Shown: positions 23,467 through 34,165, numbered from the stretch's first letter. The stretch is DNA of 43,696 nt from Nemertoderma westbladi (GCA_032718475.1 JAUCBJ010001063.1:1-43696); one strand, 5' to 3'. The notes: generated from the sequence alone by a model not told the origin. Made by a program: numbers and translations.

Positions 23467-24585
23467 TGGTCAGTAATGGTTGACCGATGCGCCTGTAAAT
23501 AGCCTCTCGTCAACAAGTCAACCCCACCGACTAGCGGTACTGGCTGTTTTTGCTGACGGGGCTCTGTCGAACAACGCGTCCCTGATAGCAGTAAAGGGGG
23601 TCTCTTTATTGAGGGGCAGTATTATTATTGCCGCGGAACTGCCCCAACTCATCACCTCTCCCAATCCCAATCTCCGACGAGAATGAACATTAAATCAACA
23701 TACACCAACCCGCTACCCTACCCCACACACCGACACCACCCACCCCCTACCCACCCACACCTAAGTTTCTGGAAGATTGTAACCAATACAAAACACAGGC
23801 TAAGTTGAATGATGCAACTAAAACGGTAAGCTCGAAAGACGAATGCATGAATCACTGAGAATCTCATTTCATGGAATACATTATTGTTAACCTATACTAA
23901 ATTAATTTCAATACTCACCTAACATTTAAGCGAGTGTCAATACATACTCCTTCATAAGCATGCTATTCACTACGGTAAGTGGTACTTACTATATAAATTT
24001 GACAAAAGCTGGCATTGTAATTCATCTCTAATAGCATGGTATAAACTAACGAAAAATCGACAATTAATATAAGATTGATATTATTACTTACTTACTTCCT
24101 TGTAATGTATATTTTTCAGAAATAATTATTTAGATGCGTTAATTTCACATATTTTCAGGACCTTCACATCCCATTTTACCCAACTTTTCATTTTCATTTT
24201 CACTTTCAGGGGTTTTAATTTCCATGCGGTATAGGGTTCCGCAACTTTTAGTGGCGACACTAGAGACATCTAACCCAGGGTAGGGTATTCCTTAAATACC
24301 CCCTGTAGGTGTTGGGCTGGGCTCCTATGGGTAAGATACAGCATAGCGCACTACCCAACTAACAAATTACTAATACTTACTTACTATTTACTATTTAATT
24401 CCGACTCTATCCTATAACGATAACGGACAACATCACTACCAAAAATAAAAGAATGTCACTTCACTACCCCAATAGAAAATCCACTACCTTTTCATTACAC
24501 GCGTCATGATATTAATAACCCGAGGATAATACCCCTTTGTTATTGATATTATACCCCTGCTGTAATGAATATTCACCGAGCAACA
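23467..24585. other. Unique DNA between the two minisatellite blocks
   Basis: About 1.1 kb without a recognisable gene. It includes a GC-richer part (23480-23690, with an unremarkable 68-codon frame), a C-rich stretch (about 23700-23765, ccccac-type) and AT-rich DNA. It may be a later insertion into one minisatellite, or the spacer between two duplicated blocks. Confidence 0.5.
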
Positions 24586-25370
24586 ATTAGATAACGAGTT
24601 ATTAGAGAACGAGTTATTAGAGAACGAGTTATTAGAGAACGAGTTATTAGATAACGAATTATTATATAACGGTTGTAGTGAACGACTTATTAGATAACGA
24701 GTTATTAGAGAACTAGTTATTATATAACGAGTTATTAGATAACGAGTTATTAGATAACGAGTTATTAGTGAGCGAGTTATTAGATAACGAGTTATTAGAT
24801 AACGAGTTATTAGATAACGAGTTATTAGAGAACTAGTTATTAGATAACGAGTTATTAGATAACGAGTTATTAGATAACGAGTTATTAGATAACGAGTTAT
24901 TAGATAACGAGTTATTAGATAACGAGTTATTAGATAACGAGTTATTAGATAACGAGTTATTAGATAACGAGTTATTAGATAACGAGTTATTAGATAACGA
25001 GTTATTAGATAACGAGTTATTAGATAACTAGTTATTAGAGAACGAGTTATTAGAGAACTAGTTATTAGATAGCGAGTTATTAGAGAACTAGTTACTAGAT
25101 AACGAGTTATTAGATAACAAGTTATTATATAACGAGTTATTAGAGAACTAGTTATTAGAGAACTAGTTATTAGATAACGAGTTATTAGAGAACGAGTTAT
25201 TAGATAACGAGTTATTAGATAACGAGTTATTAGAGAACGAGTTATTAGAGAACGAGTTATTAGAGAACGAGTTATTAGAGAACTAGTTATTAGATAACGA
25301 GTTATTAGAGAACGAGTTATTAGAGAACTAGTTATAAGAGAACTAGTTATTAGATAACGAGTTATTAGAG
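24586..25370 (+). repeat. 15-bp minisatellite, block 2
   Basis: About 52 copies of the same unit in the same orientation as block 1, including a very regular run of identical gagttattagataac units (about 24840-25030). Because 15 bp is five codons, the minus strand shows a long frame of ITRYL pentapeptides. I regard that as a by-product of the repeat. Confidence 0.95.
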
Positions 25371-26229
25371 CAATCAAGGTAGTGCAACATCGTGGCGCTA
25401 TCATCTGGTTTAGTATATAGTTAGCGACATATTGGATAACGACAATAATCTTACAAATATCTGATGAAATTGCACGAAATTTGGTACAGGTACAATTTTG
25501 GTCCAACGAATCAAAAGATCACACAAAAATTAAGATTCATAATTTTTCAACATATTCATAAGAATCGCTTACCACCCGGATCTTTACTTAATTTTTGAAC
25601 AATTATTTCTGAGGCTCTGAAACTTTGAGAAAGTTATAATAATGAGAGAATCTAGACATGTTTTACTACTGTTAGTTAAGCCATTATTGGTGATTGTGTG
25701 CGTTCGTTCCGCTCCTTCAAAATCAAAAGTGGTGTACAATTTTACCAAAATGTGTATACCGAAATGATTGTGAAGGATTTGTAGACCATTTGTTTATGTT
25801 AAGGCCAGTCGAGTATCTGATTTTCACATTAGCAGTAATTGTCTCTCGCTCAGAACCACATGGGAGACTGTCCACTCTGACAGAACCACATGGGTGACTG
25901 TCCACTCTGACAGAACCACATGGGAGACTGTCCACTCTGCCCAGCACAAATATATTGGTATTTGTTTGCCTTGCTAGTATTAGATTTATTCAGTAGTTGG
26001 AGTGGCTAAGAATATTTTTATTAAAGAATATCTATCTAAAAATTTAATTGAAGGAAAAATATTTTTATTCTCTTTTGTGCGTTTTTTAAAAAACAAACCA
26101 TATCATCTAGGCTGATCGATTGGGTATTCAATTCATGATGAGACCCATCAATTACAAAAAAAGAGTTGAAATAGTCAATATCGCGGTTCACCACATTAAT
26201 AAATAACTTGCGTCGAGTTAATCTTATGT
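25371..26229. other. Gene-free DNA 3' of RBM19
   Basis: No gene recognised apart from the three-copy 30-bp repeat at 25851-25939. A 67-codon plus-strand frame (25694-25897) runs into that repeat and has no recognisable domain. Confidence 0.5.
25851..25939 (+). repeat. 30-bp tandem repeat, three copies
   Basis: The unit begins cagaaccacatgggagactg and ends tccactctga. Copies at 25851, 25881 and 25911; the middle copy has gggtgac for gggagac. Confidence 0.95.
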
Positions 26230-26276
26230 TTTATTATCTCATATTTACGATTTTATTGGCACCAACTTTATTTATT
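26230..26276 (-). terminator. Polyadenylation signals of RBM19
   Basis: Minus-strand AATAAA occurs at 26230-26235, 26252-26257 and overlapping the stop codon at 26267-26276. The most distal one, about 37 nt after the stop, is the likeliest signal, implying a very short 3' UTR. Confidence 0.5.
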
Positions 26277-29184
26277 CACCGACTTCCTCCTCAATAAGTT
26301 GTTTAAGTTTCTTCCTCGGCACGGCTGACATATATCTCTCGGCAGTTTTACTCCGTAGAGTCTCCAAGCTGTCGTCCACGCTATCGGCCCATTCGAGAAC
26401 CAATCGGCGGCCGTACAGATGGGTACTGAAGCACAACGCCTTGAACGATTTAGTCGCGTCCTCCTTCGATATAAAATCGACGAAGGCGAACCCTCTGTGC
26501 CGTTTACTCCCGCTAGTGGCGTCTAGTTTCTTAGGCAACCGTACAGATCGCAGTAAACCAAATGTCTGGAACAACTCCCGTATGTCCTTCTCCGTTCCCT
26601 CGAAGGGAACGTTCCTAACCAGAATCTTGCTGCAGTCCTTCTGTTCCCGACTCTTCTGGAGGCGCCGACTAGAATTCGGTCTCAACAGACTCGGTCTGGA
26701 GGAGACCTTCAGTTCGAGTGCGTGGCCCTCTAGCGGGGAACCCTGCAGCGTGGACAGCGCGCTCTTAGCGCCCTCCGGCGTCTCGTACTCAAGGAATCCG
26801 TAACCCATCGGGAGGAACGAACCGGAGGCGAGGTGTTTCTTCTTGGCGACGGAGACAGATCGCAGCGCCCCCGCGCGGAGGAAGTGTTCACGGAGTTGTT
26901 CCTCCGTGGTGGAGAAGTTGAGGTTCTTTACGTAGAGGACTCGGCCTTCGGTGGAGCCGGTGTCTGTGTGGTGGGTGGATACTGTTGGTGCAGAGCCGGG
27001 GATGGGTGCAGAGCTAAGGGTGGGTGCAGACTCAGGGAACACAGCGGGTGCAGACACAGACATATGTGTAGTGGATCTACTATCCTCCCTGGAGTTCTCA
27101 GGGGCGGGTTTTCCCTCAACGGTCTCAGATTTGGATGGAGTTCTGGTTAATTCCTCATCTCCAGAAACAACTATATCTTCTTCTTTAACCGCAGATTCTT
27201 TTGGTTTCATAACAACTTTAACTTTATTTTTAACTTTTACTTTAACGTCTTTTTCAGCCTTTTTACTAACTTTATTACCGCCTTCAGCCTTAGCTTCCTC
27301 AAGCGCTCCCTCCCCGCTCCCCTCGCCTTCTCCCTTCAACCCGAACACTCCCAACGGCGCCCACTCCAGGTACACGGGCCTCCCCCCGCCCAGCTGCGCG
27401 TACACCAGCCGATCGTACGCGCGCCGCGCCAACTGATCGCTCCCGAACTCCACCAACCCAGTGACGCCCCCCGGGGGAACCAACACGCGTTCCGCGCCCC
27501 GTTCCACCCCGCGCTCGCGCAGCAATCCCCGGAGTTCCGCCTCCCCGCCGGGACCCCCGAGGTTTTTAACGACCACGACCCTCCGACTCCGGGGGGCGGC
27601 CGCGTTCCCGAACGAATCCAGAACGACCCCGCGGGACTCCAACCAGTCGCGAGTCTCCTTCACGAGTTGCGACTCTCCCAACGCCAGACGGACCCCGATG
27701 GAGCCGCTGCCGTCTAGAACCTCCGACTTAGAGACATCGTACCGAGTCGCCATCAACTCGGCGACCGCATCGGCGCCGAGGAACAACGAGTTCCAGTTGA
27801 AGCGATTCCCCGCGAGGAGTCGCAAAGCGGCGGCTTTCCGCTGTTTGTAGCTCGATGCCTCGGAGCTGAGCGCCGCCTCGGTCGGGGACACCCGACGGGG
27901 TTTCCCGGGCAGGAGATGCAGCATGCGGCCCTGGAACACGGAGCCGTCCAGAGCCTCGAAGGCCCGCTGCGCCGCGGCCGGGAACATAAAGGTGACGAAG
28001 GCGAACCCCATGGGGACCTTGGTGGAGAAGTTGATGGGGAGGTTAACCTCTACGAGTTGTCCGAAGGGGGAGAACAACTGGGAGATCTCGTCCTCCGTGC
28101 AGTTGTACGAGAGATTCCGGACGAAAATACGTCCGGAATCAACGATCAGCTCCATTACGTCATCCACCACAGCTTCCGCTGTATTTAAACCACTTTCCCC
28201 GGTTTTTTCCCCATGTTCCCTAACGTTTCCCCCACTTTCTCCCGCTCCTTTCCCCCCACGTTCTCCCATACAATGCCCCCCACTTTCCCCCGCTCTCAGT
28301 AACTCGATGTACCGCTTACCCATAAGGTTTTTATCCCTCCTCATTGCTTTCTCCCTCGTTCCGTTGTCTCCGAAACGAACTACGATTAGATTGGACTTCA
28401 TCTTGCCCCCCTTCCCAGTCCTGGGCACTTTCACACCAGCTATATCCAACGGCGCAAAGAATTTGACGATATCTTCCCTTTTCGTACCGTAAGGGGCGCC
28501 CCTGAGTTTAATCACGTTGGCGGGGTTCCAAACGTTTTTATTCGCAAGATGTTTTATTTCCTCAGAATTAGTTCCGATGTTCTTATTAATCTTACCAAGG
28601 AGATAATCTTTATCGCTAATTAATTTTTCACTAATTTTTTCACCGGAAGTCGGAGGTGATTCACCATCAACCTCCTCGTCTGATACGATTTTATTCGCAT
28701 TATTTATTTTCTGATCAATTAATTTTGTATCCGACGATTTATTGGGAGTTAATTCCTCGCTTTGTTTAGATTTTTTACTTTTCGTTTCGTCGCTGACGGA
28801 ATTTTTTCTTCTTTTTTCATCTTTTCGTATACCTTCCGGTTTCTTTACACTTTGCGTCGCTATCCTTTGGGCACACGGAATCTGCTTATCTGTATTTCCC
28901 TTGGCATATTTACTCCAAACTTTACGCATTTCATCCCCACCGAATGAGCTGCATATCTCAACTTGTATTTTCTTGGAACCGATATACGTTTTATTATAAT
29001 AGTCCAAGGCAGCGGCAGCCTCTGAATCCGTTTTATAGCCAATAAATGCGAAGTTCCTAAAACTTCCATCCTTTGTATATTTTAGAGAACAATCGGTAAT
29101 TTGCCCTTTGGTTGAGAACATTTCCGTGAGTTTTTCCTGTTTGATATCGTTGGGTAAATTTTTTACTATAAGTCGAGAAGCCAT
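26272..29184 (-). CDS. RBM19: RBM19/Mrd1-type ribosome-biogenesis protein with six RRM domains
   Basis: 970 aa, close to the ~960 aa of vertebrate RBM19. The family acts in the nucleolus in processing the pre-18S rRNA (small-subunit processome). Six RNA-recognition motifs are visible: RRM1 ~2-79 (LIVKNL and RNFAFIGY), RRM2 ~223-298 (divergent, VIKLRGAPYG), RRM3 ~351-428 (IFVRNL and MGFAFVTF), RRM4 ~534-612 (VVVVKNL, degenerate RNP1), RRM5 ~747-829 (LYVKNL and MGYGFLEY) and RRM6 ~852-933 (ILVRNV and RGFAFVDF). The linkers are low-complexity: Lys/Ser-rich after RRM1, Gly/Glu-rich GESGG repeats at ~299-335, and Lys/Val- then Ser/Pro-rich between RRM4 and RRM5. The start has A at -3 and G at +4. 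The whole gene is one exon, unlike the many exons of vertebrate RBM19. All frames and RRM cores are intact, so it is probably functional. The plus-strand frames opposite are shadows. Confidence 0.95.
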   Translation of the reverse strand: MASRLIVKNLPNDIKQEKLTEMFSTKGQITDCSLKYTKDGSFRNFAFIGYKTDSEAAAALDYYNKTYIGSKKIQVEICSSFGGDEMRKVWSKYAKGNTDKQIPCAQRIATQSVKKPEGIRKDEKRRKNSVSDETKSKKSKQSEELTPNKSSDTKLIDQKINNANKIVSDEEVDGESPPTSGEKISEKLISDKDYLLGKINKNIGTNSEEIKHLANKNVWNPANVIKLRGAPYGTKREDIVKFFAPLDIAGVKVPRTGKGGKMKSNLIVVRFGDNGTREKAMRRDKNLMGKRYIELLRAGESGGHCMGERGGKGAGESGGNVREHGEKTGESGLNTAEAVVDDVMELIVDSGRIFVRNLSYNCTEDEISQLFSPFGQLVEVNLPINFSTKVPMGFAFVTFMFPAAAQRAFEALDGSVFQGRMLHLLPGKPRRVSPTEAALSSEASSYKQRKAAALRLLAGNRFNWNSLFLGADAVAELMATRYDVSKSEVLDGSGSIGVRLALGESQLVKETRDWLESRGVVLDSFGNAAAPRSRRVVVVKNLGGPGGEAELRGLLRERGVERGAERVLVPPGGVTGLVEFGSDQLARRAYDRLVYAQLGGGRPVYLEWAPLGVFGLKGEGEGSGEGALEEAKAEGGNKVSKKAEKDVKVKVKNKVKVVMKPKESAVKEEDIVVSGDEELTRTPSKSETVEGKPAPENSREDSRSTTHMSVSAPAVFPESAPTLSSAPIPGSAPTVSTHHTDTGSTEGRVLYVKNLNFSTTEEQLREHFLRAGALRSVSVAKKKHLASGSFLPMGYGFLEYETPEGAKSALSTLQGSPLEGHALELKVSSRPSLLRPNSSRRLQKSREQKDCSKILVRNVPFEGTEKDIRELFQTFGLLRSVRLPKKLDATSGSKRHRGFAFVDFISKEDATKSFKALCFSTHLYGRRLVLEWADSVDDSLETLRSKTAERYMSAVPRKKLKQLIEEEVGE

Positions 29185-29326
29185 TATTCTGACCTGTTTT
29201 ATATCGCCAGTCTGCCAGTCTGAAATCTCGCCAGAACCATAACCAGAACTAGAAGACTAAACTACGGACTATCTACAATTCCAGAATTCTACATAGACTA
29301 GGCCTATCTCTACATACAGACATATA

Positions 29327-30180
29327 CTATAGGGTAATATGGGGCAAAATGAACTAATTTAGTTATTTTGTGATATTTTCGGTTTTCAGTTTCCACTTTT
29401 GGATTTTATTGAAATTTTGCATGCATCTCATTGTGCTATCCAGCTATCTGAAAATGAAACTTTTTAACCACCATGTGTGCCCTTTCGGGCACACATGTTT
29501 TTTTATAGCACTTTTGTAGTTCACTTTACCCCACCTGACGCCCACCCCACCCCACCTGATTTATATAAACAAAACAAACACCAATCAGCCAATACTATAT
29601 TCAATAGTAGGACTAGCCCTGTAGCCTCCGACAGGCCAACCCTAATGCCTAGTGCCTAGCTTACCTGCCTACTGGAACCGGTAGGCCTATCCATTTAATA
29701 TTTTTTTATGAAATATAATGTAGTTCATTTTACCCCATATCTTGAAAAATTCACGGGGAAAAATGAACTACTTTTTACATTAAATTTTTCTATTGACCTA
29801 AAACTCCAAGCACAAAAATAATGTAACCAACTGGATGTCTCTTTATTAAACCTTTAGTTCATATATGAAACATTTGTTAACTCTTTTACTTACTTCTTCT
29901 ACTGTTCTATGAGCCGAATACAATTTTGGGTCAAGAACCTCAACAATGCCCAATTTAGAGGTTTTGTGAATTCTGACAACTTGTGGCCACACTGTTTTGT
30001 GTTGGTAGATAATATTGTGTCAAAATACTAGTGTTAGCCAGATAAATTAGCAATATTTTAATTATGCCTTTAATTTCATACACATTTGTTGTTCAACCGA
30101 TAATACAGTAATCACCGTCAAAGTTTTTAGTTCAATTTACCCCATAGTTCATTATACCCCGTCCTACCCTAGACTATTAA
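29327..30180. mobile_element. Non-autonomous inverted-repeat element (~0.85 kb)
   Basis: The left end (tagggtaatatggggcaaaa then tgaacta) and the reverse complement of the right end (tagggtaggacggggtataa then tgaacta) form an imperfect terminal inverted repeat of about 28 bp. The motif tagttca(t/c)tttacccc, or its complement, recurs inside (29516, 29711, 29752, 30128). A subterminal hairpin lies at 29472-29497. There is no transposase frame, and I could not fix a target-site duplication. Family not assigned. Confidence 0.6.
29472..29497. repeat. Hairpin with 11-bp perfect arms
   Basis: CATGTGTGCCC (29472-29482), loop tttc, GGGCACACATG (29487-29497), then a T run. It sits inside the 29.3-30.2 kb element. 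It resembles a bacterial terminator only by chance. Confidence 0.8.
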
Positions 30181-30276
30181 AAAGTCTCATTTAGCACAAA
30201 AATCACCTCAATTCACAATATGCTGGTAGGCCTACTGTCTGACTGTTATATCCCATGCGTAGCCGGTAGGGGTAGG

Positions 30277-30317
30277 CCATGGAATACTAAATATACTGTA
30301 TATTTAGTATTCCATGG
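30277..30317. repeat. Near-perfect palindrome, 19-bp arms
   Basis: Left arm 30277-30295 (begins ccatggaatact), loop ctg, right arm 30299-30317, its exact reverse complement. Direct copies of gtaggcc flank both sides. Confidence 0.9.
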
Positions 30318-31731
30318 GTAGGCCCTTATGTCATTGCTTGCTTTGTACCTCCCTGACTGCTGACTCCTTTACAAAACAATTTACAGGACGTCACCAATGA
30401 CAACAACTCTTAAACTACAGTCAGCAGTAGTTATCCTTGGTCTTCACATTTCCCGCAGTACAGTTCAGCAATGCTAATGACTTTTCGGTACATTACGGTA
30501 ACTAACTAAACTACAGCAAATGAGTGAGACTATCTTTCAGTCTTTGTCATTGTCAGTTTGTTCTTCATCTGCAAACAAGAATTTAATCCAAACTCTATTC
30601 AAATTTCCCGCTTACGATAATCTTTATATTTTATTAACGTTTGTTAAGAACCAGAAGGTGATGCAAGGGACTATGCGGAGGCTGGCTTGTAGAGCATAGA
30701 GTGCGGGGGTGTCATACAGTATTTGTATTGTGTAATATTCTATTGGTCAAACATATACTTGTAGCTTCGTTGGATAACAAGTCACGTCACAGGCAACTTA
30801 AATATGCAGTACCAACTAGGAATAATAGGCAGCCACGGCCACCTGTAACCAGTTTGTTATTGCGGCATTATTGTTAGTTAATACGTAAATTAATTCTTAA
30901 TTATTTTACAAACAGACACCATCCCCACATTGCTGACATCTGCTCCCACTGCTGCATTACACACAAAAAGGTAACGCCAACTACTTATTGTACAGTAGAG
31001 AGAGATGGTGACCCAATGTTGGTAGGGGTGTAGAGGTGTGGCACCTTTATGACGTAGCGTCGTGTGTCGTGTCCGTGTGGCATACTATTAATTGATTACT
31101 GAGTTTTATTGCCTCCAGTGTCTGTTGATTGGCCGGCGAGATCTATTAATCTATTACTATTATTTCGGTGTAGCCAATCAAGCAAGATTCATTCCAGTTT
31201 GTGTGATTGCATCTATGCAATCAGGCCTATAGGCCTATATGGCAGTATGGGTGAATATTAATTTATGTGTACTGTTACGTTACTGTACGACGTACGCCTA
31301 CATAATACCCTACATACATGCAGACAATTATTGTTGCCAATCAATAGACCTATATCAGTATATCCTATTATCGATCGCCAAGTTTGTTAACCGTGATTGA
31401 CCTTATCATTAATTGTAATGTTGTGTTGCGGCTAAATAATCCAGAGCCCAGATAAATGTATATTAATGTGAATGTGAGTCAAGCCTAGTTGTGACTGTGA
31501 GTACAACAGTGCGGAGTACAGAGTAGGTCTACAGACAGACAGAAATACAGAAATAGGCTACAGCTGTACAGGTAGGCCTACTAACAGACAAAATACAGAA
31601 ATAAACTACCGCACTACCGGCTGACCGGTAACTTAAACTTTTTTGAATTTAAGTTTTGGCTATCACATCAAATACAGAAATAATTGATTTGATATAGCCG
31701 ATACCGGTAGCCCTCAGCGGTAACTAACCAC

Positions 31732-31750
31732 ATATATATATATATATATA
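31732..31750. repeat. (AT)n microsatellite
   Basis: Nineteen bases of alternating AT, about 50 bp before the GPD1 start codon. Confidence 0.9.
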
Positions 31751-31801
31751 CCACATACCGTACCTCTGTACCTGCTGACCTGTATAGATAAATACTGAAG
31801 T

Positions 31802-32857
31802 ATGTCTAAACAAAATATTTGTATCGTGGGTTCAGGTAATTGGGGTTCCGCCATTGCGCGTGTAATCGGTCAAAACTGCACCCCCGATAACAAGTTGTTC
31901 AACAGCGTAGTGAAGATGTGGGTATTCGAAGAGGAGGTCAATGGCCGCAAGTTGACAGAGATAATAAACACGGATCACGTGAACGTGAAATACCTTCCGG
32001 ATATCAGTCTACCGAAGAACGTGTTAGCCGTCCCTGATCTGGTGGAGGCGGCGCAACAGGCCGACATATTGGTCTTCGTGTTGCCGCACCAGTTTATAGC
32101 GAGAACCTGCGCTGAACTCAAAGGTAAGATAAAGAAGACCGCAGTGGGAGTCAGTCTTATAAAAGGGTTCGAGTTTAAAGAAGGTGGGATTAGTCTAATC
32201 TCCCACGTGATCAACGAGATCCTAGGCATCGATGTTGCGGTTCTAATGGGGGCGAATTTAGCGCAGGAAGTCGCCTGCGAGAAATTCGCTGAAGCCACTC
32301 TAGGGATGAACGACATCGAGAGAGCGAGATCCATTCGTCCGGTATTCCAACGGCCCTACTTTAGGATCAGTTGCGTGAACGAGCCGATATCCGTCGAACT
32401 CTGCGGTGCTCTAAAGAATATCGTGGCGGTCGGCGCGGGTTTTATTGACGGGCTGGATTACGGGAATAACACGAAGGCGGCGATCATCCGACTCGGACTC
32501 ATGGAGATGATGGAGTTCTGCGGCGTGTTCTACCAGTGTTACGACAAGACGGTATTCTTTGAGTCGTGCGGGGTCGCCGATCTCGTGACCACGTGTTACG
32601 GGGGGCGACATCGACGACTGGCGGAGATGTTTGTGAGAACAGGGAAATCTTTCGAGGTTCTAGAGAAGGAAGTTCTCAACGGGCAGATCCTGCAGGGGCC
32701 GCAGACATCCAAAAAGGTCTACCAGATGCTGAAAGCTAAAGGGAAGCTGCAGCAGTTCCCGTTGTTTGTCGCTGTCTATAAGGTCTGTTACGAGGGGTTG
32801 GGAGCCCTGGGTCTGCTCAAGGAAGTCCAGGAACACGACCCCCATCCCCATCTCTAG
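31802..32857 (+). CDS. GPD1: Glycerol-3-phosphate dehydrogenase [NAD+], cytosolic (copy 1)
   Basis: 351 aa, the usual length for animal cytosolic GPD1. It interconverts dihydroxyacetone phosphate and sn-glycerol-3-phosphate with NADH, feeding the glycerophosphate shuttle and lipid synthesis. The NAD-binding loop GSGNWG lies at 10-15. PHQF, SLIKG with the catalytic Lys121, GALKN with Lys205, and the substrate-binding run SCGVADLVTTCYGGR with Asp260, Thr264 and Arg269 are all intact and sit within one residue of the human numbering. The start codon has A at -3 (gaagATG). The gene has a single exon. A paralogue lacking the N-terminus follows 1.6 kb downstream on the same strand. The region coding roughly residues 287-333 is almost identical to that paralogue, and the C-terminal tails then diverge abruptly. 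Confidence 0.97.
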   Translation: MSKQNICIVGSGNWGSAIARVIGQNCTPDNKLFNSVVKMWVFEEEVNGRKLTEIINTDHVNVKYLPDISLPKNVLAVPDLVEAAQQADILVFVLPHQFIARTCAELKGKIKKTAVGVSLIKGFEFKEGGISLISHVINEILGIDVAVLMGANLAQEVACEKFAEATLGMNDIERARSIRPVFQRPYFRISCVNEPISVELCGALKNIVAVGAGFIDGLDYGNNTKAAIIRLGLMEMMEFCGVFYQCYDKTVFFESCGVADLVTTCYGGRHRRLAEMFVRTGKSFEVLEKEVLNGQILQGPQTSKKVYQMLKAKGKLQQFPLFVAVYKVCYEGLGALGLLKEVQEHDPHPHL

Positions 32858-33313
32858 CTCTACCTTATACAACGCTTAGGTGTTTTCTGTTCCTCCATGT
32901 TTTTGTATATAGTCGTTTCGAACTCATTGGAGACGCATTGTGTAAAAATTACAAATAATTATTAAATAGTTCTTTTTTTCTAGATTCGAAAGAGAATATC
33001 AACACTTATCATTTATCCCACCACTACTTCAGTGTCATTGCTGGGATGTTTGTATTTAAGCTGATTTGACTGCGTCCTGAAGATTTACTATAGGCCTAAT
33101 AATTAGTGCTATATAGACCTAGTAGACTAAACTAATGAATCTAAACGCGTTTGACTTGGTAGCTAAATATATTAGATATTGAATTCAGTTTGTTAGAGTT
33201 GTTTGCATTTATAATTTGAGTTTATTTGTCACCGCGGCTGTTGTAGGTATTCGTTGTTTGTAGAGTTTATACTGAGAAATATTTATTGTAGACAATGATT
33301 GTAATAATTTATT

Positions 33314-33319
33314 AATAAA
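33314..33319 (+). terminator. Probable GPD1 copy 1 polyadenylation signal
   Basis: AATAAA about 460 bp after the stop codon, followed by a T-rich stretch. Other candidates may exist nearer the stop, so this is tentative. Confidence 0.35.
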
Positions 33320-33754
33320 AATCTTGCATTGTTTCATAAAAACTTATTTTTATTATTTCTCTATTATTCGCCACATCGTAATATCTCACCAAACTGCTCA
33401 TTAACCAACCAGGTTGTATTAAACCATTGTACTCTATAGCCTAATAAACAAGACTTCCCATCGCCTCAGAACGAAAGCCTATTGAACTGATTGTCTCCAG
33501 CTGTAACCTATCTGTCTCCAGCTGTAACCTATCTGTTATCACCTTTTTTTTTAAACAAACTTGGATATATTACAACTGAAGCGGGTAGGTATGTGAGCGT
33601 GCAAGCAAATAGGGGCTGGCAATAAATAATAATCCTATTCCAGAGAGGTTCTGCTCACTACTGCCTGGCTAACCTCACCGTATATTTGTCAGACGTAGTA
33701 TAAAATAAAATAATTGGCATCGCTTGGATGAGTACCATATTTCTTAGAATAAGG

Positions 33755-34165
33755 GCCTGGGCGTTTAAGTTGATAAATAGTCAATTGGGAGGGGGGGGGG
33801 GGGGGGGGGTGTTATTCGAGGGGGGCGTTTATTCAGGGAAGGCGTTTAAGTTCCAAATTGTCTGGTTCGAATGGGGGCGTTTATGTTTATGTTCTAGATT
33901 TTCAGCATTTTGAATCTAAATACCTTAATTAAGGATTTTTGTTAAATTCAAGAAAACAAGTTAAACAAATGAAATAATTTAAATAAAACCAGGATTATCT
34001 TTATTATACAAACAACCTATTACCGCGGTGCAACACCCTACAGTATTTTTACCTTCAGTCTATATATTAATGATAATTGTGTGGTCGAGGCATCGCTCAC
34101 TAATAGTGGCTCGCCCCACATTGTAATATTATTAAACGCCGGGGTGTTTATTCGAGGAAAGCGTT
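33755..34165. repeat. Cluster of gggcgttta / ggcgtttattcgagg repeats
   Basis: The motif ggcgtttaagtt or ggcgtttattc appears near 33758, 33824, 33839 and 33874, and as a variant near 34141 (ggtgtttattcgagg). A G19 run is at 33791-33809. This looks like remnants of a dispersed repeat. The family is not identified. Confidence 0.5.

Larger units (their letters stand above)
30181..31801. other. Intergenic and 5' flanking DNA of GPD1
   Basis: No coding sequence. It contains the palindrome at 30277-30317, a small hairpin (TGATTGCAT-CT-ATGCAATCA, 31204-31223), several TAGGCCTA sites, a CCAATCA box (31174) and an (AT)n tract (31732-31750) just before the GPD1 leader. The GPD1 promoter should lie here, but I cannot place it. 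Confidence 0.5.

Noticed and set aside
24484-25506. 340-codon minus-strand frame rich in ITRYL pentapeptides
   Set aside because: It is the 15-bp minisatellite read in a stop-free frame. Flanking parts have no recognisable protein, and block 1 lacks an equivalent long frame.
25694-25897. 67-codon plus-strand frame
   Set aside because: It ends inside the 30-bp tandem repeat and resembles no family I know.
26441-28999. Several plus-strand frames opposite RBM19
   Set aside because: Antisense shadows of a confidently identified GC-rich gene.
29472-29505. Hairpin plus T run as a Rho-independent terminator
   Set aside because: The context is an animal genome; it is a subterminal hairpin of an inverted-repeat element.
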